From the NCBI GenBank assembly GCA_023145185.1, contig JAGLEG010000489.1, positions 1 through 17,048 on the forward strand: 17,048 bases of DNA, given 5' to 3'. Origin of the DNA: Thermoplasmata archaeon. GTDB lineage: Archaea > Thermoplasmatota > Penumbrarchaeia > Penumbrarchaeales > Penumbrarchaeaceae. A program made the position numbers and the translations under genes. This document shows positions 7,049 through 15,900 of the stretch, piece after piece. The notes below the pieces were generated by a model that ran no database searches, was not told the DNA's origin, and worked only from the letters and a program-made list of their open reading frames with translations. Numbering within the stretch: the first letter of the stretch is position 1; each line of letters begins with the position of its first letter.

Positions 7049-7654
7049 CTAAGAATTGGATATCTTCCTTCTCTCATTGATCCTGATAATGACCAATGCA
7101 CAGATCGCGCCGATCAGATCTGCCACCAGATCGAGTGATGTGTTGATATAACCTCCAACCCCGGTGCTGGGCGCGATGACCGTGATGAAGAACTCTATCA
7201 CCTCGTTCAAAGCACCTATGCCCAGACCAACCATAACGACAATGATCGATAGAGCGGTCCATTTCTGCAGGTCCTTTCGAAGAATGGATCTCAATATCCC
7301 GTAGAAAATGTAGGTTGCTATCCCGAATCCAAGTATGTGGACGAACTGGTCATATTTGAATATCTCATATGTATCGGAGATCGGGATCAGGATCAGCTCA
7401 TACAGCCTGGTACCGCCCAGATAGATCGTTCCTCCGGCCATGTGCATAAGCGCCCAGAGCGTAAGGCCCCAGAGGCAGAGTATCGGATAATGGACACGGT
7501 CCTTGGTGTAGAATATCAAGGAAAGGAGTGCGATGATCACCCCGACGTAGATGATGAACTCGTAATTCTTCGACAGGATGAAATATGTTGAAAAAGAGGC
7601 GAGCATCACCAGATTCACAATGAGGAGGATCAGATGCTCTCTTGTCAATTTCAT
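7049..7654 (-). CDS. DUF2238/YjdF-like integral membrane protein
   Basis: 201 residues with about six hydrophobic helices (roughly 8-28, 33-48, 58-74, 98-121, 130-160 and 170-190). The pattern YDQFVHILGFGIATYIFYGILR, then GALNEVIEFF, then YINTSLDLVADLIGA matches the conserved YD-x3-H, N/YE-x-x-E and D-x-x-x-D/N-x-x-G segments of the DUF2238 family, whose function is unknown. Conserved His and acidic residues near the membrane suggest ion binding or catalysis, but nothing more can be said. It is first in a two-gene unit with the propeller-like protein. There is no ribosome site before the ATG, and a TATA-like box lies at the right distance for a leaderless transcript. Confidence 0.72.
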   Translation of the reverse strand: MKLTREHLILLIVNLVMLASFSTYFILSKNYEFIIYVGVIIALLSLIFYTKDRVHYPILCLWGLTLWALMHMAGGTIYLGGTRLYELILIPISDTYEIFKYDQFVHILGFGIATYIFYGILRSILRKDLQKWTALSIIVVMVGLGIGALNEVIEFFITVIAPSTGVGGYINTSLDLVADLIGAICALVIIRINERRKISNS

Positions 7655-7677
7655 ATTATTTGGAGAGTCCTATCAGC

Positions 7678-7684
7678 ATATTAA
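7678..7684 (-). promoter_or_regulatory. TATA-like box giving a probably leaderless transcript
   Basis: The minus strand reads TTAATATG, centred about 26 bases before the ATG of the DUF2238-like gene at 7654. That is the usual archaeal distance from TATA box to transcript start, so transcription would begin at or next to the ATG. The absence of a ribosome binding site there is consistent. Confidence 0.5.
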
Positions 7685-7733
7685 CATTTGTAATCCTGCA
7701 GGTTGCATTAAAAATATATCTTGCTAACTCCGA

Positions 7734-7773
7734 TTTGTCAAGAATCCACATCTTGACATCTGGCATTTGTCAA
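7734..7773. repeat. Cluster of TGTCAA motifs, candidate operator or transcript-end hairpin
   Basis: TTTGTCAA occurs at 7734-7741 and again at 7766-7773, with an inverted TTGACA between them. TGTCAAGA (7736-7743) and TCTTGACA (7751-7758) form an 8-bp stem with a 7-base loop. The cluster lies 50-90 bases upstream of the TATA box of the DUF2238-like gene and 30-70 bases past the patatin stop. A T5 run follows on the minus strand about 25 bases beyond the hairpin. Confidence 0.35.
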
Positions 7774-7804
7774 CATCCGCCGTTTAGTGTATCCTTAACG
7801 GGCA

Positions 7805-8689
7805 CTATCGGCCCACCGCTTTCAGGATATCATCCATCATATCCTCTGTCGCCGATCTTCCGATGGCGATCCCCTCCTCCGCCCTGTGGAACTCCATGAA
7901 CTTGATACTTCCCAGATCCGGCCTGATAACTATCTCCGGCCGGCTGTTCTTCAGGTTGATATCGGTCAGACTTTTCTCCATGATATAGATGGAATCCATC
8001 ATCATATTGAGGATCCCTGGGCTCAGGTCCCTTCTCTTCTTCAGGTTCCTTGTCCTTTCCAGCAGGGCCAGAAGAGGGTGGACATTTGGGTCTTCAGAGG
8101 GGGCATCTTCCTTCTTATTCCTGTACGCCTTCTTTGATACGGTAAAGTGGTTCAGGTCCACTGCGATCACCACGTCCGCCCCGAGGTCCCGAGCAGCGGT
8201 CACCGGAACGGGATCTATCATCCCACCGTCGACAAGCAACCTCCCCTTGTATTTCACAGGTGTCAAGAGGCCGGGGACAGACGAAGAGGCCCTTATTGCG
8301 GTAATGGTATCTCCTCGATCAATGACCAACCTCTCACAGGAGAGATAATCATAACAGACCGCTGCGAACGGTTTGCCGAGGAACTCAATATCCGGGACGT
8401 TGAACTGGTCCCTGAAGAATTGGGAGACCTTCCTGCCATCAAAGAGCCCCTGTGTGGGCAAGTTTATCTCGAAGAATGAGAGCATCTTCCAGAAGTCCAC
8501 CGTCAGGAGGAACTCCTTCAGTTTTTCATATTCACCTGCAGCATAAAGGGCCCCCACTACCGAGCCGACCGAGGTTCCTGCCACCACATCGATCTGGACC
8601 CCCTGCCCCTCAAGCGCATCGATAACTCCCAGGTGGGCTAATCCCCTTGCCGAACCGCCTCCAAGTGCCAACCCTACTTTTTTAACCAT
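7805..8689 (-). CDS. Patatin-like phospholipase (RssA type)
   Basis: 294 residues from the chosen start, typical of the short patatin-like serine hydrolases, which cleave acyl esters of lipids. Seen directly: the oxyanion glycine loop ALGGGSARG (8-16), the nucleophile elbow GTSVG with Ser40, and the catalytic aspartate in DGG (Asp154) followed by DPVPV. Thus the Ser-Asp dyad is complete. There is no signal peptide or membrane helix, so it is a cytoplasmic or membrane-surface enzyme. Archaeal ether lipids lack ordinary acyl esters, so its substrate is unclear. An in-frame GTG at 8710 would add 7 residues, but GGTGA at 8694-8698 lies 4 bases before the ATG at 8689, and the sequence MVKKVGLALGGG is the usual family start. 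It is transcribed away from the plus-strand gene at 8937. Confidence 0.9.
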   Translation of the reverse strand: MVKKVGLALGGGSARGLAHLGVIDALEGQGVQIDVVAGTSVGSVVGALYAAGEYEKLKEFLLTVDFWKMLSFFEINLPTQGLFDGRKVSQFFRDQFNVPDIEFLGKPFAAVCYDYLSCERLVIDRGDTITAIRASSSVPGLLTPVKYKGRLLVDGGMIDPVPVTAARDLGADVVIAVDLNHFTVSKKAYRNKKEDAPSEDPNVHPLLALLERTRNLKKRRDLSPGILNMMMDSIYIMEKSLTDINLKNSRPEIVIRPDLGSIKFMEFHRAEEGIAIGRSATEDMMDDILKAVGR

Positions 8690-8693
8690 CTCT

Positions 8694-8748
8694 TCACCTT
8701 TCCAGATCACATCTTCTCGGGCATTGAAGAGTTTTCAACCTTATAAAA
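8694..8748 (-). promoter_or_regulatory. Promoter and ribosome site of the patatin-like gene
   Basis: GGTGA (8694-8698) before the ATG at 8689, and TTTTATAA on the minus strand (8741-8748), centred about 55 bases upstream of the ATG, giving a leader near 29 bases. This is the clearest TATA box in the window and rules against the upstream GTG start, which would leave a leader of under 10 bases. Confidence 0.6.
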
Positions 8749-8897
8749 GTTCATCATCGGGCCCCAATACAGAATGCCTCGGATCCTTGATAGACTCGGG
8801 CCTGCCTATCATCATCGGTCCAAAAAGTGCCAATTGCCAAATCGTTTCTCATTTCAAACACCCCATGTGTTGATAGGTCCCCATTTTTCAATAATCA

Positions 8898-8933
8898 TTA
8901 AATAATGGTCGCATCAATGTTCGATGTGGTGAT
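8898..8933 (+). promoter_or_regulatory. Promoter and ribosome site of the plus-strand gene at 8937
   Basis: TTAAATAA (8898-8905) is a TATA-like box and GGTGAT (8928-8933) a strong archaeal ribosome site 3 bases before the ATG. With this TATA box the leader would be about 10 bases; a second A+T-rich stretch about 10 bases further up would give a longer one. The 247-base divergent region before it otherwise shows only a short direct repeat, TCATCATCGG, at 8751 and 8809. Confidence 0.5.
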
Positions 8934-8936
8934 ATC

Positions 8937-9782
8937 ATGGAGGAGATTGAGAAAGCGAAGCAGGCGGCCCTTGAGAAGCTCCGGGCGATCCAGACGATCG
9001 AGGACGTGAAGGAGCACGAACAGGAGATAGTGGATACCATGGTGGGATTTCTCACGGGTGCCGTGGAGATCCTACGTACATGGTTCCAGGATATCCTTAC
9101 TCTGGAACCTGCAGAGAAGCAGATGGAGATCGTCAAGTTCCAGAACGATAACTTCCTCGCCGATGATGAGGTCGATATGGAGCTGAACCGAATAAGCGAG
9201 ATCCCCGGAGCAGAAGAGCTTCTGGACCCGTTTCTGGGACAGCTGGAGGAACGGCTGGGCCCGGTAATGGAGGAGACCGGCGAGATCATGGAGAAATTGA
9301 TGAGCGAACTCGGCGGGGCCATGATGGGGGGTTTGGAGGGGGCCTTCGGGGCACAGGAGGAGGAGAAGGAAGAGGAGGAGGTTTTCATCAAGAAGGGGAG
9401 GTCCTTCAGGGGTGAAGGGGTGAAGTTCTACCAGCTGACAAAGATCAACGAGATCGAGGACATGGGCAGCTTTAACTACTACAAGGACCAGATCGACTAC
9501 CTCGTTGAGGACCGTGTGAACAGTGACCTGGAGCAGTTGAGAACCTACAAGATATTCATGGTGGAGGATGGGGCCCCGCTGGAGAACTTCAAAGACGATA
9601 TCGATATGGCGGAAAAGAAGAACCAACTCCTGGTCGAGGGGATAAAAACGGAGATGGAGAGGATAGCAACCATTCCCAAAGCAGCAGAGGAGGCCCTCAA
9701 AATGAGGGACGATATCCTTGAGAAGATCAAACCCGCCATTGATGAGATGGATGCGTTGATCAAGGAGCTGAGAAGTAAATAG
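8937..9782 (+). CDS. Acidic helical / coiled-coil protein of unknown function
   Basis: 281 residues, no recognised family. Residues 1-60 and 220-281 are strongly helical with heptad-like charge patterns (EKAKQAALEKL; LEKIKPAIDEMDALIKEL), suggesting coiled coils. In the middle a flexible Gly/Met-rich segment (126-140) is followed by an acidic run, EEEKEEEE (141-148). Residues 160-215 look like a small mixed domain (EGVKFYQLTKINEIEDMG, then YKIFMVEDGAPLENF). No signal peptide, membrane helix or catalytic motif is seen, so it is probably a cytoplasmic scaffold or binding protein. It is the only plus-strand gene and has a good ribosome site. Base composition is higher in G+C than the neighbouring propeller and AbiEi genes. 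It converges on the giant surface-protein gene, with a 96-bp mobile element between the two. Confidence 0.75.
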   Translation: MEEIEKAKQAALEKLRAIQTIEDVKEHEQEIVDTMVGFLTGAVEILRTWFQDILTLEPAEKQMEIVKFQNDNFLADDEVDMELNRISEIPGAEELLDPFLGQLEERLGPVMEETGEIMEKLMSELGGAMMGGLEGAFGAQEEEKEEEEVFIKKGRSFRGEGVKFYQLTKINEIEDMGSFNYYKDQIDYLVEDRVNSDLEQLRTYKIFMVEDGAPLENFKDDIDMAEKKNQLLVEGIKTEMERIATIPKAAEEALKMRDDILEKIKPAIDEMDALIKELRSK

Positions 9783-9795
9783 TCAGGATCTACCT

Positions 9796-9927
9796 CAGCT
9801 GCCACCTTGTTCGGCCACCTGCATCCCAACATTGACAGATCAAATAGGATACGAGACGGTCAATGTTGGGAGAAGCCTCACTTTGACGCTCATCTTTATT
9901 CATATGTCAAAGTTAGGCTGGCAGCTG
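9796..9927. repeat. 9-bp inverted repeat enclosing the 96-bp element
   Basis: CAGCTGCCA (9796-9804) and TGGCAGCTG (9919-9927) are exact inverted copies. With the element removed they would form a 9-bp stem over a loop of about 15 bases between the ends of two convergent genes, so the element seems to have split a gene-end hairpin. Confidence 0.45.
9824..9919 (+). mobile_element. Solo copy of the 96-bp palindromic element at the end of the surface-protein gene
   Basis: 96 bp in the same plus-strand orientation as the copies at 1292-1486. The first stem is 9824-9836 with 9859-9871 (13 bp), the second 9874-9887 with 9906-9919 (13 of 14, one mismatch). The left flank is CTGCA and the right CTGGC(A), so the target duplication is imperfect, explained by one extra G. 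The stop codon (9913-9915) and last full codon (9916-9918) of the minus-strand surface-protein gene lie inside it. The plus-strand gene stops 41 bases before it. Either hairpin could affect transcript ends on both strands. Confidence 0.85.
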
Positions 9928-12900
9928 TGGTTCTGCCTCTTCCTCAAGCTCTTCCAGTTCAGGCGGTTCCGGTGAGTTGGAGCCTCCCTCCGGACCTTTT
10001 ATTTCCTCCACCTCCCCGGATGTGGAGGGCTCATCCTCCACAGGCCCGGTATCAGGGGCACTGCCTTTCCTCAGGAAAAGGAATAGTGCAAAGGCCATCA
10101 GGATCAGTATGATCAATATAAGCAAGATCACCACGATAACCGGGATACCTCCTTCGGTGGATCCTTCTCCCACATCCGAGGCCGTTGGGTCCCACCCGAG
10201 GATATACTCCTCCAGATTGGTCACACCGTCCCCATCAAGGTCTCCCCCTGCATCCTCGGGATCATCGGGGTCCAGCTGATACTTCTCCTCCCAGAGATCG
10301 TCCATTCCATCGCCATCCCTGTCTTCAAGGGGGGACGGGTCCACCGTGATCTGGAATGAGCCGTTCACCTCGTTACCATCGGGATCGGTCACGATCACCA
10401 GGACCTCGTATATGCCGGGTTCATCAACAGATCCGGATACGAATGAGCCATCCCCTGCAAAGGGAAGTCCCTCCCATATGATGGAGACCGTCCCCATATT
10501 ATCCTGAGCGGAGATGGTGATATTGAACAGCTCACCGGCAAGCACTTCAACATCTTCGATCCGATCAATGGTAGGTGGGATCCCATCGGCCACAAAAAGG
10601 GGTGGTAGATCGGTTTCGAGAACATTACCCGATGAATCCAGAGCTCTTATCTTCAGGCTGACCAGTCCGGTGTACTCCCCAACCGGAAATCGTGCAGAAT
10701 ACTGGCGCACGGCGGATTCGATGAGCATCTTCTCCCCTTCGACGTCCCCGTAGGTGTAGAGGATCTCCATCATTCCAAGTCCCAGGTTATCCCCAATGTT
10801 CACGTCAACCGTTACATCCGAATTGGACCTGAGGGGGCCCGAATAGTTCACAGATAGTAGTTCCGGTGGGTCATTATCAAGGACCTCGACGGAATAACTT
10901 TCCATAATGGTATTGCCATTTAGGTCTTCAACGATCACCCTGTAATCCAGAGTTTCCACCCCCCATTCCGGTATATGGAGGGTTCCATGATATGAACCAT
11001 CTCCCCCCAAACGGATCGTCTTGTTGAATATGAGTGTTTCAAACTCCACGTTCACTGTATGGACACCGTAATTATCCCTTGCCACAATTAAGAATGTGAA
11101 CTCATCACCAGTATAGGCCTCGGTATCGGAGTAGTTATCGAGTATCACGGGGAGGTCATTATCGTTAATTCTCACTTTCACGCTCCCGGAAGAGTTCAAA
11201 TTTCCGGAAACATCTTCAAAATAGATCTGATATATCAACTCTCCAATGGTATTATCCGGTATTTTGATCGATCCGGTGAATGGACCAGCACCGATGAGAT
11301 AAATCCTGTTCAGGTCTGAGCCGTCAATGGTATATTCAACATACACCGATTTTAGGCCAATATTGTCCGTAATATCAACCTCGAAGAAGAAATCGTCTCC
11401 CGTTGTGGCGTTGCTATCCGAGAGGTCTGCGATCATTCGAGGCGGGTCCATGTCCTCGACCTCAAGGACCAGCAGCCCTGTTGATCCGATGTTTTCACTT
11501 AGATCGCTGGACGAGATCCGAACCTTCAGGTCATCCACCATGTCCGATGGGATCTCGATATCCATGTGGTACAGCCCTTCATGAAGGACCATGGTCTGAT
11601 TGACCATAGGTCCGTTTCCGAAACCGAACTCGATCCAGACAGAGTTCGGGGCGAGATTATCGGAGACCAATGCCGTGATGTTCAGCACCGCCCCTGTGGC
11701 GATGGAGGTCACCGGATTAGTTATCGACACGGACGGTGCGTCATTGTCGATGATCTTGATCACTGTCTCTTCGGTCTGTACCGAGTTGGAAGCGGTGTCT
11801 TCTATTTTGATGAAGTAATGCAGTGGATCCAGGGTATCCTCTCTGACCATGAGGTCTACAAGATATGGGCCGGATCCGGACATCGGCAGGGTGAGGTGGG
11901 TCCCTTCCCCGTACCAATACTCAAGGGTCAGGGTATCAATGGCGATATTGTCCACGGCCTGTACCGCGAAAGAAAGCATATCGCCGGTCCCCGCCTCATC
12001 TGGTGTAAGGTCGTTAACCAAATGGGGCGAATCATCATCGTATATCGAGATCGCCTTGTAGTTGCTCCACATCCACCAGTTGCCGGAGGTGTCCTCCACC
12101 TGGTATCGATAATACATATCATCCGTGCTGTTCCATGGGGCAACAATGGTGATGTTGAAGTGATCCTCTCCCGGCACGCTGATATTCAGAATTTGCCCCG
12201 AGGACCCAAGGTAGTATTGCAATCTCACCTGCTTGACGCCCACATTGTCGGAAGCCCGAACCGAGAAGTTTATCGGATCGCCGGTACCGGACGAGGTGGG
12301 AGTTACGTCATTGAAATATGATGGCATGTCGTTGTCAAGGATCAGAACGGCCCCGGTTGGAGTATCCGCCCAGTTGCCCTCGGCATCGACAGCATGGAAC
12401 TTGTAGGACATTGCGACAAGTGAGTTCAAGGGGGCAGTTATGGACCTTGAATAGGTTCCAGAACCTGTCATTGAGAGGTTGAAATGTGGGCCGTAGCCAT
12501 GCCAGTATTCCACCGTGACGTCGTATAGATCGATATTGTCCCGAGCTGAGATCCCCAGGGATATCTGCTCCCCTGTTGTGGCACTTGTTGGGGTTGTATC
12601 GGAGGAGAAGGTGGGCCTGTCGTCGTCCGTAATGTCTATTGATGCTGCATCCGTCTCTATCCAGTTTCCACCGGGGTCGGATGCGTGGAACCTGTAGTTG
12701 AACCGATCCGTGGACCCGGAGGGCGCGATGATCGTTAGATCGTATGGCCCTGTGCCGTTCATGGATGTATTGGAATGAGACCCGGAACCGTACCAGTATT
12801 CAACGGTGATGGTACCGATACCCACATTGTCGCTCGCCGATATGTTCAACGAGATCGGGTCCCCTGTGGTTGCTGTTATCGAGCTCAGGTCCGATCCGAA

Positions 12901-15900
12901 TGACGGCAGATCATTATCCGTGATGGTGACGTCCTTGACCGTGGTTGCATTCCAGTTCCCCGCATCATCCCCGGCAGTGAATATATAGTGAAGGGTGTCG
13001 GTGGAATCCGAGGGTATGGTTATGATCTTGACACTGATGAACGAGAGGTTCCTGTGGGTGCCAGAGCCGTACCAGAATTCAACGTGGGTACTGCTTACCT
13101 CGATATTGTCAAATGTCTCCATTGCAAATGTGAACAGGTCGCCGGTGGTTCCCGAGGTCTGGGAATTATCTGTCCCGAAGGTGGGCCTATCATTATCCGA
13201 GATGCTTACCGTTCTCACATCGCTTTCAAGGACGTTGAAAGCTCCATCAACGATCCTGAATCGATATCGAAGAGCTGTGATAGAACCAGAGGGCACGGTG
13301 ATCCGATGAGTATATGGGGTCGGACCGGACATGGATCCGATCGTGTGTGTGCCAGACCCATACCAATATTCAACGGATACGCCATTTATCCTGACGTTGT
13401 CGGTGGCCTGAACTGAAAAGGTCAGGCCGTCTCCAGTTGTACCAATTGTGGGCGTTGAATCGGTTCCCATCGTTGGGGAGACTATATCGGACTTGATCTC
13501 CCTGGAATTCCCGGAATCCCCATATGAGTTGTACGCTTTCAGAAGGTAGTAGTACACCTCACTGTTCGAGGTTGAGGTGTCATTGTAAGAAAACGTTGAG
13601 GAGGAGAGGTTCACCTGGGTGATGGTACCTGTGGAGAAGGCCCTTCTGTAGAGCTTGAAACCGGAAAGAGCCGAGGAGCCGTTGTCCAGGGGATAGGACC
13701 AATCCAACTGCACATATCCATCCCCTGCAGAGGCGGTCAATCCAATTGGAGGGGACGGGGTCCCTGGATCGTTCAGCAGCCACTCCACAATATTTCCCAT
13801 TAACTGTGTTCCATTTGCGCTATCGTGCTTGTTGACTGCCTCGAAGGGGAAAGAGAGGAACACTATCCTGTAGGTGTCGTTATCAACACGATGGCCTGCA
13901 GTATTCCCGTTGGACGGGTTGGTGAATATCGTTGTCCCGTTCGGGTATATGTCATATTCGTCCCCATAATTCGTGTACGGGAAATCCAGGTTCAAACCGG
14001 GGAAAGGTGTCGCGATCACGTCACCATCCACGCCATCAACGGTTGAATATGAGACATCGTTATCAACGGACCATATCTTGAGATAGTCGTTGATGAAGGT
14101 GTTGGAAATTGCGCCGTCCGCCTCACCTCCGATATCGAACAGAAGCTCCTGAGAGGAGAGAAAGAGCTTTCCTCCAGAATCCAGATAGTTCATCAACAAT
14201 GTCTGATCAGAAGCTGAAAGCGTTGAGATAGAATCTGCGCCAGTTGTCCAGATCACACTCTCGTACAGGGATAGATTGGAAAGGGGAGGCGAAGCTCCCG
14301 AAGCGTATACGTTCCAGGTACGATATTGATATCCAGCAGAGGTGAGTGCGTCCTTGAAATGGGATTCGTAGGTGTACCATAGATCGTCATCCACAAGTAA
14401 AATGGGGATATCCACGGTCAGGTTAATAGGGTCACTTCGATTCCCCACTCCGATCGCATTGAACGCAGCCACGCGATACACATAGGTTTCCATGGGGATC
14501 GTCGTGGTATCCAGATAGAGAAGGGTTTTGCCTGTAACATTTGCAAGTAGTGTGAGGTTCTGTGTTGAGTTTTCCCTGAATATCGAATATCCGATTATGT
14601 TCATACCCCCGTCATTGATGGGCGGGGCCCAACTCAGGGAGACATGTCCGGATACCATCTCATGATCAAGATCGAGCACTTTTGAGGGCGTTATGGGGTC
14701 AGATATGAGGGCCATATACCTCAATCGGAATATATTTTCCACCCTCAAAACAATATGTGGGTCTCCGTTGCCATCCAAAATGAGATCGTGTTGGCCCGTC
14801 CTTTCATCCAACAACCTCCAGAACGTCCAGTTCCCGTTCTCCCTGAAGCCGAAATAGACCGTGTAATCCGGATCATATTCCACAAAGGTCATTGATGGTT
14901 CATCGTCCGGGCCGATCTCGATATCTGGTGATAGACCCGTGGAGTAACCCGACCTTGTACGCAGGACCTGATGTGTCGTGGTCGTATCGTTGATATAGAG
15001 ATACTCCAGATAGGGCCTTGCGGAATTATTACAGTATGTGACATGAAGTCCACCTGCTGAATCGAAGTGAGCATCTATCTCCATTGTTGTAACAGAATAA
15101 TGTCCTCTGATCGAAAAGATATCATCAGTGATCCAGCTGGTTCCATTATAATGCAGATCGTGGATATGATAACGGTCGGTATATATCACATGAGGCCTAC
15201 CATCATCATCCAGTGCAAATGAAAAATAGGGATCGTAACCTGAAAGTATGGTGGTGATGTCCCACTGCTTTCCGTTCCACCTGCCATACTTCAGAGAATC
15301 TACCGTCATATCGTTGTAAACGAGGGTGATAACATCGTTCTCATCTACCACAAGCTGATGCCTGAATCCAACATCCCCCAGATAATCGATCGTGGAGATG
15401 TCCCATCCGGTTCCGTTCCTGACCGCAAATTTCAGATCGTATCCCAATCCAGTGAAATAGCTGATATGCTCCACTCCGGAGGAGTTGAACACAAGGGAAC
15501 TGCTGTATTGGCCAGCTTTATTGTTTGTGTCTACATCCTCGAAGGACCACGTTCCATTCTCGTAATGTGACAGGACCAGCTTCTCCTTCTGATATTCGGT
15601 ATAGTAACCCAGGATGTACGGGACCTCATCTGGACCGAGCACCATGGATGGATACTTCAGGTAATTGTAGTCGCTGATCACCTTATCGTGGAACCACCCC
15701 TGCTGCGGGAATATTCCAAAGTGATTTCCGAAGTCGGCGATATGGTCATGATCGAGATAGATCAGGTTTATTCGATAGGACCAGCCAGTATCGAGGTCTC
15801 CCGGAACGGTCCAGTTGTAATGACCCTGTGATACCTTAACTGAATCCAAGATGGTCAACTTCTTTGTATCCTCCTTGTAGAGTTCTATACTGAACGTTGC

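Noticed and set aside
8751..8821. Direct repeat TCATCATCGG in the divergent region as an operator
   Set aside because: Low complexity, 58 bases apart, and not placed relative to either promoter in a way that suggests regulation.
8888..9626. Two minus-strand frames opposite the acidic helical gene, one Ser-rich and one Leu/His-rich
   Set aside because: Low-complexity translations are reverse complements of Glu/Lys-rich codons of the plus-strand gene, which has a good ribosome site.
11566..12321. Long open frame on the plus strand, 251 codons
   Set aside because: It is opposite the tandem repeats of the surface protein and mirrors their codon usage; no promoter, ribosome site or family motif.
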